Positions 39,372-47,126 of a stretch of 64,000 bases of DNA are shown here, piece after piece (within the stretch, counting starts at the first letter, position 1; every line of letters begins with the position of its first letter). Below the pieces are notes generated by a model, which saw only the letters and a program-made list of their open reading frames with translations, was not told the origin of the DNA and did no database searches. Both the position numbers and the translations under genes were made by a program. Location of the stretch: NCBI RefSeq assembly GCF_900102485.1, contig NZ_FNBX01000002.1, positions 86,295 to 150,294 of the forward strand, in the 5' to 3' direction. Source of the stretch: Desulfovibrio legallii. Lineage in GTDB: Bacteria > Desulfobacterota > Desulfovibrionia > Desulfovibrionales > Desulfovibrionaceae.

Positions 39372-39860
39372 ATGCCCCCATGCCCATTTCCCCCGCTGCG
39401 CCGTCCCGGCAAAGCCCTGGACGAGGCGGAAGCCCTGGATATTCTGCGGCGTGCGTCCGTGGCCACGCTGGCCTGTCTGAGCCCTACCGGCTATCCCTAT
39501 GCCGTGCCGCTCAATTTCGTTTTTGCGGAGCCCGCCGCCGTCTATTTTCACTGCGCTGCGGAGGGGCACAAGGTGGAGGCCCTGCGCAGCGAGGCGCGGG
39601 TAAGCCTGGCCGTGGTGGGGCATGCGCAGGTGCAGCCGGAGCGCTTTACCACCAGCTACGCCAGCGTGGTGGTTTTTGGCCGGGCCGCGCTGGTGACCGG
39701 GGCCGAGGAGCGGCGGCGGGCCCTCATGGCCCTTGTGGCCAAATATGCGCCGGATTTTTATGAGAAGGGCCGGGCGTATGTGGAGGGCTACCGCAAGCCC
39801 CTGGCCGTCTGGCGGGTGGATGTGGCGCGCCTGACCGGCAAACGCGGCGGCGCGGCGTAG
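39372..39860 (+). CDS. Pyridoxamine 5'-phosphate oxidase-like flavin-binding protein
   Basis: A 162-residue split-barrel protein of the PNPOx-like/NimA-type family. The core ATLACLSPTGYPYAVPLNFVF and YFHCAAEGHKVEALRSEARVSLAVVG is typical, as is the C-terminal WRVDVARLTGK. Members bind FMN or heme; some reduce nitro groups. AAGGAG lies 7 bases before the ATG. Unlinked in function to its neighbours as far as can be seen. Confidence 0.82.
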   Translation: MPPCPFPPLRRPGKALDEAEALDILRRASVATLACLSPTGYPYAVPLNFVFAEPAAVYFHCAAEGHKVEALRSEARVSLAVVGHAQVQPERFTTSYASVVVFGRAALVTGAEERRRALMALVAKYAPDFYEKGRAYVEGYRKPLAVWRVDVARLTGKRGGAA

Positions 39861-39941
39861 GGCCGCGCCTTCCTGAAAGGCCCCTGGCCGCGGCGCGCGC
39901 CGAGGGACGCCGCAAGCGCTCTTTGCGGAGGAGAAACCGGC

Positions 39942-40604
39942 ATGCTGTGGGAATGGGCGGCTGCGGCCGCGGCGGTCATCGTAGCGGTGCTGTTCTGCCT
40001 GCGGCTTACGCGGCAGGGCCTGGGCACGCTGGAAGAGGAGCGCGACCGCTGCCTGGAACGCATCCGCCAGATGGAAGAACAGGTGCGGGAAGACCAGAAG
40101 AACATGCCCTCCGGCGAGCATCTGCGCATTGTGCACGCCGCGCTGGAAGACCTGCTGCGTCAGGCCGGCAATCCGGCGCAGGACAGCCTGCTGGTGGAGA
40201 TGGAAGCGGAGGGTCAGGCCCTGGTCTGGCGGTTGCCCGGCCCCGACGGCGCGCCGGAAGAGTGGCGGGTGCGGCTCTTCATGCGGGAGCGCGAGCTGCG
40301 CGGCACGCACAAGGTGGCCCACGGCCAGGCCCGTTGGCGGCTCAGCGGCCCGGCCTCGGAAGAGGAATTTACGGATCTGGCGCAGCTCTTGCGCGCCTGC
40401 AACGTCCGGCTGGCGCGGCGCACGCGCTTGGCAAGCCTGCCGCCCCAGCCGGGGGCCGACCTGCCGGATCAGACAGGGGCGGAACCGGAACACCTGGCCC
40501 GCCGTTTTGCCCGCCTGGGGCCGCGCCGCAAGGCCGGGGCGCGGGATGCGGCCCGGCGCTCCGGCGAAAAACCCGCGCCGCCTTCCCTGCGCCGGTCGGA
40601 TTAG
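39942..40604 (+). CDS. Membrane-anchored protein of unknown function
   Basis: A 220-residue protein. A single membrane segment (about 4-24) is followed by an acidic coiled coil (LEEERDRCLERIRQMEEQVRED) and a folded-looking domain to about 150; the last 50 residues are Arg/Pro/Ala-rich and probably disordered. No family recognised. GGAGGAG lies 9 bases upstream of the ATG. Repeat copy C begins right after its stop codon. Confidence 0.65.
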   Translation: MLWEWAAAAAAVIVAVLFCLRLTRQGLGTLEEERDRCLERIRQMEEQVREDQKNMPSGEHLRIVHAALEDLLRQAGNPAQDSLLVEMEAEGQALVWRLPGPDGAPEEWRVRLFMRERELRGTHKVAHGQARWRLSGPASEEEFTDLAQLLRACNVRLARRTRLASLPPQPGADLPDQTGAEPEHLARRFARLGPRRKAGARDAARRSGEKPAPPSLRRSD

Positions 40605-40605
40605 A

Positions 40606-40753
40606 GAGTTTCAACTTTGAGATGCCCTGGCGGCTGCGTGAGCAGAGGCCTGCCGTGCAGGGGGAAGCGCGATCCGTTTGCACTGTTAAGCGCCGAAACG
40701 GGCGTGCCGCAAATTTTGAGCCTGCCTGTTCTCAAAGGTAATCTGCTCTACAG
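40606..40753 (+). repeat. Dispersed structured repeat, copy C
   Basis: Starts one base after a stop codon in TTAGAGAGTTTCAACTTTGA, parallel to copy B. Shared blocks: GATGCCCTGGCGGCTGCGTGAGCAG-type start, a middle stem (GCGCGA-TCCG-TTTGCAC, one mismatch), TTAAGCGCCGAAACGGGCGT, a stem TTTTGAG / CTCAAAG around CCTGCCTGTT, and CTGCTCTACAG. The left hairpin is partly decayed compared with copy B. Confidence 0.8.
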
Positions 40754-40870
40754 CTGATTGCCGTTGCGGGCGCTCCTTTTTACAGGCAGGCCCGGCGTTC
40801 CGTTGCGGCTGGCGGCTGCCCGCGCGTCCTGGGTGCGCCTGCCCCTTGAGGGGGAAAGGTTTTTGAAAAT

Positions 40871-41296
40871 CTATACCTCCATACTGAAGGTCAGGTTGCG
40901 GAACCAGTCCGGCACGGCCACGGGGCGGCCCTGCGGGTTGACCAGCGCGTGCTGGGTCATGCCAGTGGCGAGGAGGCGCGTCTTGTCCTCGTTCCATATC
41001 TCATATACAAAGCGCAGAGACGCGCGCCCCCATTCGTCGATGCCGGCGCGCACCAGCACCAGGTCGTCGTAGCGGGCGGGGGAGCGGTAGCGGCATTGGG
41101 CCTCGCGCACGGGCAGGATGATGCCCCGGCGCTCCACCTCGGCATAGCCCATGCCGCAGCGGCGGATGTAGTCGCCGCGCGCGCGTTCAAAAAGGTGCAG
41201 GTATTCGGCATAGTACAACACGCCCATGGTGTCCGTTTCGCCGTAGGACACCCGGTGGGGCATCCAGACATGGGGGATGGGAAAAGCGTCATGCAT
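40871..41296 (-). CDS. Acyl-CoA thioesterase, YbgC/4HBT family
   Basis: A 141-residue single-hotdog thioesterase. The YbgC-type active-site region reads VSYGETDTMGVLYYAEYLHLFERAR, with Asp in GETDTMG as the catalytic residue; the 4-hydroxybenzoyl-CoA thioesterase family has the same pattern. It hydrolyses short or medium acyl-CoA and in many bacteria sits with tol-pal genes, absent here. AAGGAG lies 8 bases before its ATG. Its start codon is the other half of the ATGCAT that begins mltA on the opposite strand. Confidence 0.87.
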   Translation of the reverse strand: MHDAFPIPHVWMPHRVSYGETDTMGVLYYAEYLHLFERARGDYIRRCGMGYAEVERRGIILPVREAQCRYRSPARYDDLVLVRAGIDEWGRASLRFVYEIWNEDKTRLLATGMTQHALVNPQGRPVAVPDWFRNLTFSMEV

Positions 41297-42439
41297 AGGC
41301 TGACTCCTTATGGATTTGCGTACAGGGTTTCGCGTTGTGGGCGGTTGGGCGCGCTGGTGCTGCTGGGGGCGCTGCTCGCGGCCTGCGCCAAAAAAGCGCC
41401 CACGCCGGAGCTTGAGCCCCTGGGCCCGCCCGTGGCCATGGAAAGCCCGGAATTTTTTGTCGCCTATCTTGCCCCGCGCAACCAGGATCTGGCCAGTTGG
41501 AAGGACATGGCCCCCACGGTGCGCAAGTCCCTCAATTATGTCAACACCCGACCCCAGAGCGGCGTGGCCGTGCAGCGGCCCGGCCTGAGCGTGACCTGGG
41601 GCGAGATCGGGCGCACGCTGGCCCGCCTACAGGATCTGCTGCCGCGGCTGGACGCCGAGCCGCAGCTGCTGCTGGAGAACTTCCGCTGGGTGGAAGTGGC
41701 GGGCGGCATCAATTACTCCGGCTATTACGAACCGGCGGTGCGCGCCAGCCGCACCCGCAAGCCCGGCTATACCCAGGCCATTTATGCCCGGCCGCCGGAG
41801 CTGAGCAAGGTGCTGGCCCAGAAGGGCCGCTATTATGACCGCCGCACCATTGAGGAAAAGCAGGTGCTGGCGGGCCGCGGCCTGGAGCTGGCCTGGGCCG
41901 CCGACCCCGTGGACGTGTTCTTTCTGGAGATCCAGGGCTCCGGCCGCCTGATTTTTGACGACGGCACCCAGGCCTACGTCAACTACGCCGGGCAGAACAA
42001 GCACAAATACAAAAGTTCTGGCCGCATCATGCGCGAGAAGGGCCTGCTCAAGCGCGGGGATATCTACGAGCAGCGCGAGTGGTTCCGCAACAATCCCGAC
42101 CGGGTGCGCGAAATCCTCAATGATAATCCGAGCTACGTCTTTTTCCGTTTTGGCACGCGCGGCCCCACAGGGGCCATGGGCTACCAGGTGGACGACTGGC
42201 TGAGCCTGGCCACGGACAGGGGGTTTATCCCTCTGGGTGCGGTGGTGGCCTACGGCGTTAATGCCCCGGACGAAAAGCGGGGCCGCGTGCCCCTGCGCGG
42301 CATTGGCTTTGCCCAGGACGTGGGCGGGGCCATTAAGCGCAACCGCATTGACATCTTCTGCGGCGGCGACGAGCGCGCCAACTATGTGGCCAGCCACCTG
42401 GACGCCAAAGGCCCGGCCTGGGTGCTGCTGGCGAAGTAA
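41291..42439 (+). CDS. mltA: Membrane-bound lytic transglycosylase A
   Basis: A 382-residue murein hydrolase lipoprotein. The signal peptide ends in LLAAC with the lipobox Cys near residue 32. The MltA domain (NYSGYYEP, FLEIQGSGRL, YVNYAGQNKHKYKSSGR) and the C-terminal 3D domain with the catalytic Asp region AQDVGGAIKRNRIDIFCG are complete. It cleaves glycan strands to 1,6-anhydro ends. The start at 41291 has only a weak GGGA site and overlaps the divergent thioesterase; no other in-frame ATG keeps the whole signal peptide, though a TTG near 41345 is possible. Confidence 0.88.
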   Translation: MHRLTPYGFAYRVSRCGRLGALVLLGALLAACAKKAPTPELEPLGPPVAMESPEFFVAYLAPRNQDLASWKDMAPTVRKSLNYVNTRPQSGVAVQRPGLSVTWGEIGRTLARLQDLLPRLDAEPQLLLENFRWVEVAGGINYSGYYEPAVRASRTRKPGYTQAIYARPPELSKVLAQKGRYYDRRTIEEKQVLAGRGLELAWAADPVDVFFLEIQGSGRLIFDDGTQAYVNYAGQNKHKYKSSGRIMREKGLLKRGDIYEQREWFRNNPDRVREILNDNPSYVFFRFGTRGPTGAMGYQVDDWLSLATDRGFIPLGAVVAYGVNAPDEKRGRVPLRGIGFAQDVGGAIKRNRIDIFCGGDERANYVASHLDAKGPAWVLLAK

Positions 42440-42636
42440 GCCGGTTTGTGGGGTGGAGGGGGAGATTTTTGCGTGCTGCCCTTCCGCCCGTAACCAGCGC
42501 TGCTGTCTTTGCCCGTAATTCCCTTCGGCGTACCGAGACAAACTTCTTCGCCGTAACGGACGAAAATCCCCTTTGGCACAGCGACGGGTTGCGTCCGGCG
42601 CGTCCTGGACGGAGTCTGGTCGGATTTGTGGGCGGC

Positions 42637-42966
42637 TCAGGGCTGCGCCGGGCGGGCTGCGGCCGGAACGTCGCCTGCGGGCGGGTTTGCCTTGGCCGTG
42701 TCGGCGGCCATATACGGGCGCAGGGATTTGGCGAACTCGATGAGCCCGCGCTGGGTATTGCCAAAGGCGCGCGGCGTGGCTGCGGCGCCGTGGTCGCCTC
42801 CGGCGGTCGACGCCGCAGGGGCCTCGCCGGCGGTCGGTCCCGCCGCCACGGCGGGGTGGAGCTCCCGTTCCACCAGGGCGTATGCGGCCATGCCGGCCAC
42901 GCCCACAACCACCATCAGGGCCAGAAACAGCACGGAGCGCACCAGCATGCGCGCGCCTTCCGTCAT
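42637..42966 (-). CDS. Small membrane-anchored protein of unknown function
   Basis: A 109-residue protein with one membrane segment (about 8-27, SVLFLALMVVVGVAGMAAYAL) and an Ala/Pro/Gly-rich exported tail containing RGLIEFAKSLRPYMA. No family recognised. It overlaps the MOSC gene by 4 bases (ATGA) and has AGGAGG, so it is translated from the same mRNA. Confidence 0.6.
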   Translation of the reverse strand: MTEGARMLVRSVLFLALMVVVGVAGMAAYALVERELHPAVAAGPTAGEAPAASTAGGDHGAAATPRAFGNTQRGLIEFAKSLRPYMAADTAKANPPAGDVPAAARPAQP

Positions 42967-43421
42967 GACGGCACCTCCTGATCTGCGGCGGCGGGCAGGA
43001 CGTCCAGGCTGTCGCCGGGGCGCAGCGTGCCGCCGCGCAGCACGCGGGCAAAGATGCCCTGGGTGGGCATGATGCATTCGCCCATGGTATGAAAAATCTG
43101 GCAATGGCTGTGGCATTCCTTGCCGATCTGGGTCACTTCCAGCAGGGTTCCTCCCCCAGCCAGGCGCGTGCCCACGGGCAGGGCGGCCAGGTTGATGCCG
43201 TCCACAATGAGGTTCTCGCCAAAGCAGCCGTTCGCTACCTTGGCCCCGCGGGCCTTGAAGGCGGTGATGGCCTGCCAGGAGAGCAGGCTCACCTGCCGGT
43301 GCCAGGGCCCGGCGTGGGCGTCGCCCTCAATGCCGTGTTCCGGCACGAGCACGGCCTGATCCACGGGTTTTTTGGCCACGCCCTTTCTGGCGCTGACGCA
43401 TACGGCCACAATCCTGCCCAT
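42963..43421 (-). CDS. MOSC-domain protein
   Basis: A 152-residue single-domain MOSC protein (molybdenum cofactor sulfurase C-terminal type). Conserved elements are HGIEGDAHAGPWHRQVSLLS, CFGENLIVDGIN and the cysteine in GKECHSHCQIF, the likely sulfur carrier. Such stand-alone MOSC proteins are linked to Moco handling. GGGAG precedes the ATG. The 196 bases upstream, to the restriction island, show no gene. Confidence 0.85.
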   Translation of the reverse strand: MGRIVAVCVSARKGVAKKPVDQAVLVPEHGIEGDAHAGPWHRQVSLLSWQAITAFKARGAKVANGCFGENLIVDGINLAALPVGTRLAGGGTLLEVTQIGKECHSHCQIFHTMGECIMPTQGIFARVLRGGTLRPGDSLDVLPAAADQEVPS

Positions 43422-43617
43422 ATGTTATGCTCCCTTCCACGGCTGCGCTGGACAGCCATAGCGCACGCAGCTTAGCACAGCCCGGCCTGCTCCGCCAGGG
43501 GGGCGGCGGCAGGAACGTCGCGTCCGGTTCAGCCGTAGACGCGGGGTGCCACACCTTGCATTGGGCTTTGGCGCTTTGGCAAAAACAGCTGCACCTGCAT
43601 CTATTGCCGTGCTGGCA

Positions 43618-44355
43618 TTACTTGCGAAAGACGAATAAATATTCATGCGCCAGAAGAAGGAAATTGTATTTCACGCTGTTTGTTTTCCAGTAACCTGTTG
43701 CCTTGCAGTTATGCTGTTCTTTGATAATGATTTCCTTGGTGGTAAATCCGGCTTCAGTAAAAATATTCATGACAGCAAAGCCCATAGGAATGACGCAACC
43801 TTTTTTTCGCGTATCACCCATCAATATAGCGCAAAACTTACCAGGCTTTAATACGCGGTAGCTTTCTGCTGCAACGCTGTGCATCTGCAACAAAAATTCT
43901 GGGATGGGAAGTAGTGAGAGGTCTCCATCTGTATTTGTACTGTAGTGAATTATATCTGCATAGGGCGGATGGGTGCAGATTAGGTCAATGCTCGCAGCAT
44001 TCAGAAACGAAAGATTCCTGGCGTCGCCATGAACTATGTGTACATGACCGCCATCCTGGAATAAAAAATCAGTTTTTTCTTTGCATATTTCAAGTGAATT
44101 ACGGTTGATATCAACGCCAATGCAGTTTCTTCTGAGTAGTTTTGCCTCCACAAGGGTAGTTCCACCTCCGACGAATTGATCGAGTACCAGATCGCCCTCT
44201 GTGGAATAGCGGAGCAGCAAGTTTCGTGGAATAAATGGAGACCAGTTGCCACGGTATTTCGCATCGTGTGTAGCCCAATTCCCTCTCTTCGGAAACGACC
44301 AGACTGTATTCAGTTCCAACTCGAAATCGTCTGGTCCCCACTTTGTTATGGTCAT
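43618..44355 (-). CDS. Second DNA methyltransferase of the DpnII-like system
   Basis: A 245-residue SAM-dependent amino-methyltransferase. The SAM motif VLDQFVGGGTTLVEA (about 58-71) precedes the catalytic THPPY (128-132), a variant of the (S/T/D)PPY motif of N4-cytosine and N6-adenine enzymes. As the third gene of a DpnII-like operon it may correspond in role to DpnA, which methylates a different state of GATC, though the motif order and THPPY also fit an N4-cytosine or unrelated specificity. It starts inside the endonuclease stop (ATGA overlap). Confidence 0.8.
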   Translation of the reverse strand: MTITKWGPDDFELELNTVWSFPKRGNWATHDAKYRGNWSPFIPRNLLLRYSTEGDLVLDQFVGGGTTLVEAKLLRRNCIGVDINRNSLEICKEKTDFLFQDGGHVHIVHGDARNLSFLNAASIDLICTHPPYADIIHYSTNTDGDLSLLPIPEFLLQMHSVAAESYRVLKPGKFCAILMGDTRKKGCVIPMGFAVMNIFTEAGFTTKEIIIKEQHNCKATGYWKTNSVKYNFLLLAHEYLFVFRK

Positions 44356-45209
44356 ACAAATACTCTTTTTATGGCGCCATTTTCAAGATCATTGATATTG
44401 TAGATATGTTGCATAACGCCGAACGTTTCCTCAAGGTTGTTTCGCGCAGAACGCCAGCCCTGCCCATCGGTGAACCAGACGAACGTAAATCCCTGAATCT
44501 GATCTGCTTCAAGGGCCAGCGTCTTGTAGCTGCGGGCGGTTTCATTCAGCTTCGAACCGCCACTGGCATAAAAATTTGTTTCTACGCCATAGATGGCGGA
44601 CGGTGTTTTGACAACGAAATCGAAACGTTTTACGGCCTTGCCGTTATTGGAAAGTGCAGCAAGGGAAATACCCCATGCCTTCTCTATTGCAGCTATGGTC
44701 ATTTCTTTGAAATACGTTACATCGCGCACAAATCCTGAGCGCTGCAAAAATGATTCTACAATATTTTCCATTAGGTGCCCGCCGCGATTCTTCCTCCCAT
44801 TGCTGTCAAGCCCTGTTTCAACGCCCGTGGCATAGTCGACAAGATTTGAGATAATATGTTTTTGTAGCAGGTCAAACAATCCCGTTTTTCTCATGAATAT
44901 CTTATATTGTTCCAGTGGGTAATTCTGGTCTTTAAATGAGTATAAAAATTCGCCATCGCCATCTATAGCATAGATTTCATGGCCTCGAACGGCCAGTAAG
45001 AGCGGAATGCATTGTAACGTCTCTGGGTAGCGCGTTGTAATATCTTCAAATTTTTGCTCTATATTTTCTGCACCAATAAGTGCATTTAAAATATTCAGCT
45101 CAATATTTATACAGTCTATATTTTTATAGACTTTAGAAAAGTCAACGTAGTATCTGTAGTCGGAAATGCTGGATTTGAAGTTTGTAAGCCATTCTGCAAA
45201 ATTGCGCAT
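44352..45209 (-). CDS. dpnB: DpnII-like type II restriction endonuclease (GATC)
   Basis: A 285-residue enzyme, the usual length of R.DpnII/MboI. The C-terminal half has the family block KRFDFVVKTPSAIYGVETNF followed by YASGGSKLNETARSYK, where Asp and Glu of the nuclease fold lie; GRKNRGGHLMENIVESFLQ is also typical. It should cut unmethylated GATC. It lies 12 bases after the Dam-type methyltransferase and overlaps the second methyltransferase. AT-rich codon use sets it apart from the chromosome. Specificity is inferred from family. Confidence 0.88.
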   Translation of the reverse strand: MRNFAEWLTNFKSSISDYRYYVDFSKVYKNIDCINIELNILNALIGAENIEQKFEDITTRYPETLQCIPLLLAVRGHEIYAIDGDGEFLYSFKDQNYPLEQYKIFMRKTGLFDLLQKHIISNLVDYATGVETGLDSNGRKNRGGHLMENIVESFLQRSGFVRDVTYFKEMTIAAIEKAWGISLAALSNNGKAVKRFDFVVKTPSAIYGVETNFYASGGSKLNETARSYKTLALEADQIQGFTFVWFTDGQGWRSARNNLEETFGVMQHIYNINDLENGAIKRVFV

Positions 45210-45221
45210 CAGGAAACCTCG

Positions 45222-46289
45222 CTAGGCGTTGCAGATCAATAATTCGCTGATCTTGTTGCGTGATGTGCCGACAGAATTGATGGCCCGGCTTGCGCCGATC
45301 CGCAAGACCTTGTGTTTAGAGTAGAGACGGTCAAAAAAATCGTCTGTCGCATTTGTATTCTTTGGGTCGCTGTTGCTTGCCACAATGTGCGCCCCCCGCT
45401 CACTCATGGCGTCAATAAACTGCGCCAGCTCGATCTGTTCGTTGTCCCCAAAGCCGCCTTCGGCGTAGGAGGTAAATCTTGCCGTTGCCGAAAGCGGGCG
45501 ATATGGCGGATCGAAATAGACAAAGGTATTTGAATCAATAACATCGCGAGATTTTTTGTAATCGGCACAGACAATGGTCACCTTCTGCAGCGCTTCGGAG
45601 GCGGCTTTCAAGTTGGCGGCATCACAAATCTTTGGATTTTTGTAGCTGCCCTGCGGAACATTGAAACATCCTTTTGAATTTACCCTGTAGAGTCCATTAA
45701 AACATGTTTTGTTGAGAAAAATAAACAGGGCTGCAAGCTCAACAGGGCTGCATGCCATTGATTTTATGGCATTAAATCTATCTCTTAAGCCATAATATTG
45801 TTTTTTGCGTAGGGCGCTGCTTGCAGGGAGGTAGCTGGCTTCAAATTCTTGTAAATGCTTTATAATGTCTGTAACATTGTCTCTAATTGTTTTGTATGTT
45901 GTGATTAGTGATGCATTAATATCGCTTATATATGCTTCTTGTATTTTATAGTTGGTTATGACATCAAATAATACTGCACCACCACCAACAAAAGGTTCTG
46001 CATATTTTGTAATTCGTTTTCCAAGCTCTAATGGATATTGTTTTCGAATATCTGTAAGAACTTGTGACTTTCCCCCAGCCCACTTCAGAAAGGGTTTGAT
46101 TGGCATATCTGCAGGTGCATCGAATCTTCTGCTGCGCCCGTCTTCCGGCTTTGCAGCTGTTATTGGAATAAGCCATATCTTGCCGACAAAAGTTGCCCCT
46201 GCAATGCGTTCCTCAGAGCAAAGCTTGGCAACGCGCCGTTGGGAAATTTTCCACTTTATGGCGGCTTCTTTTGTTGTCATGACGTGCAT
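45222..46289 (-). CDS. dpnM: HTH-fused D12-class adenine methyltransferase (DpnM/Dam-like)
   Basis: A 355-residue fusion. Residues 4-42 (TTKEAAIKWKISQRRVAKLC to GKIWLIP) are a MerR/excisionase-type winged HTH; from about 60 on it is a GATC-type N6-adenine methyltransferase with KWAGGK (69-74), EPFVGGGAVLFD, and DPPY (260-263). Standard DpnM is about 285 residues, so the N-terminal 60 or so are added. The start at 46289 follows GAGGAAG. Directly upstream the promoter spacer carries a perfect palindrome, suggesting the enzyme represses its own operon. First gene of the three-gene system. Confidence 0.87.
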   Translation of the reverse strand: MHVMTTKEAAIKWKISQRRVAKLCSEERIAGATFVGKIWLIPITAAKPEDGRSRRFDAPADMPIKPFLKWAGGKSQVLTDIRKQYPLELGKRITKYAEPFVGGGAVLFDVITNYKIQEAYISDINASLITTYKTIRDNVTDIIKHLQEFEASYLPASSALRKKQYYGLRDRFNAIKSMACSPVELAALFIFLNKTCFNGLYRVNSKGCFNVPQGSYKNPKICDAANLKAASEALQKVTIVCADYKKSRDVIDSNTFVYFDPPYRPLSATARFTSYAEGGFGDNEQIELAQFIDAMSERGAHIVASNSDPKNTNATDDFFDRLYSKHKVLRIGASRAINSVGTSRNKISELLICNA

Positions 46290-46308
46290 GTAAACTTCCT
46301 CAAATTTT

Positions 46309-46337
46309 ATATTATTCCGATGTCGGAATATTGTCAA
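46309..46337 (-). promoter_or_regulatory. Promoter with embedded palindromic operator for the DpnII-like operon
   Basis: Minus strand: TTGACA (46337-46332), 17 bases, TAATAT (46314-46309). The spacer is nearly filled by the palindrome TATTCCGA-CA-TCGGAATA (46330-46313). The start codon lies 19 bases past the -10. A protein bound here would block RNA polymerase; the HTH of the first gene is the obvious candidate. Confidence 0.7.
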
Positions 46338-46562
46338 GTCAAAATTCTCCCCCCTGCAACATGCGCTTGGTGCCTGGGCCACGAATAGCTATTTTTGTCT
46401 TGTTCGTTGGGGAAAGTCTGTACGGCAGGGGTTATCTTATCCCCCACAGGAGGGGTAACGGTGAAGATTTTTGAAACTGGACTGTACGGCCCGGGCACGC
46501 GAGCATCCCCTTATGTAGGTCGGCCGCATGGCGAGGTTTGGCGGCAGCCCGCCATAGCGCGA

Positions 46563-47054
46563 TTACTTTTGTGGGGTGGCCGTGGCCAGGCCGCGTTCCT
46601 GCAGGAGGCGGACGACCTTTTGGCAGAACTGGGGCAGCAGGGCTGCGGCCTGGGGGGTGAGCTCCGGCTGCATGGTATGGTAGTCAAAGGGCTGGAGGCC
46701 CACAACAATGGCTTCCACCTGGTGCCCGGCCAGGCGGCAGGTGATGAGGGTATCCACCAGGTCGGTCTGGTGCATGGAATCGCGGAAGCTGAGGCTTTTG
46801 CGCAGGTCTTCGCCTTCCAGCAGGTAGACGGTGCCGGGGGCTTCCGGGCCGAGCACCACGTCCAGAACCACGAGCTGATCGCAGTCCATGAGGGTGCTCA
46901 TGAGCCGGAGGCCCATGGTGCCGCCGTCCTCCAGGCTGACGTGCTCCGGCCAGGCATAATGCTGTTGCAGGTATTCCACGGCGCGCACGCCGAAGCCTTC
47001 GTCAGTCATCAGAATATTGCCCACGCCGAGAATGAGCAGGCGCTGGTTTTCCAC
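46563..47054 (-). CDS. hynC: [NiFe] hydrogenase maturation protease
   Basis: A 163-residue HybD-family endopeptidase that removes the C-terminal tail of the large subunit after nickel insertion. Conserved features are LGVGNILMTDEGFGVRAVEYL (Glu metal ligand), the Asp in VVLDVVLG and the His region DYHTMQPELTP. It follows hynA after 72 bases that contain a terminator, so it is probably expressed at lower level than the subunits. Naming as hynC follows Desulfovibrio usage for this position. Confidence 0.88.
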   Translation of the reverse strand: MENQRLLILGVGNILMTDEGFGVRAVEYLQQHYAWPEHVSLEDGGTMGLRLMSTLMDCDQLVVLDVVLGPEAPGTVYLLEGEDLRKSLSFRDSMHQTDLVDTLITCRLAGHQVEAIVVGLQPFDYHTMQPELTPQAAALLPQFCQKVVRLLQERGLATATPQK

Positions 47055-47074
47055 GTCGCGTCCTTGGGTTGGGG

Positions 47075-47106
47075 AAAAAAGAAGCGGGGGCCGGGGCCCC
47101 CGCTTC
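47075..47106 (-). terminator. Terminator between hynA and the protease gene
   Basis: On the minus strand GAAGCGGGGGCC pairs with GGCCCCCGCTTC (47106-47081) across a two-base centre, followed by six Ts (47080-47075). Partial read-through would still reach the protease gene. Confidence 0.85.
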
Positions 47107-47126
47107 GGGTGTTTGGCTACGCCGGA

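Larger units (their letters stand above)
43615..46345. other. AT-rich restriction-modification island
   Basis: Between a GC-rich MOSC gene and the hydrogenase protease, about 2.7 kb is visibly AT-rich, with A/T-ending codons throughout, unlike all neighbours. It holds exactly three genes of one DpnII-like system and their promoter. No integrase, transposase, target duplication or tRNA was seen at either end, so the mode of entry is unknown. Confidence 0.8.

Noticed and set aside
43615..46345. Prophage or integrative element
   Set aside because: No integrase, recombinase, direct-repeat attachment sites or structural genes; only the three restriction-modification genes differ in composition.
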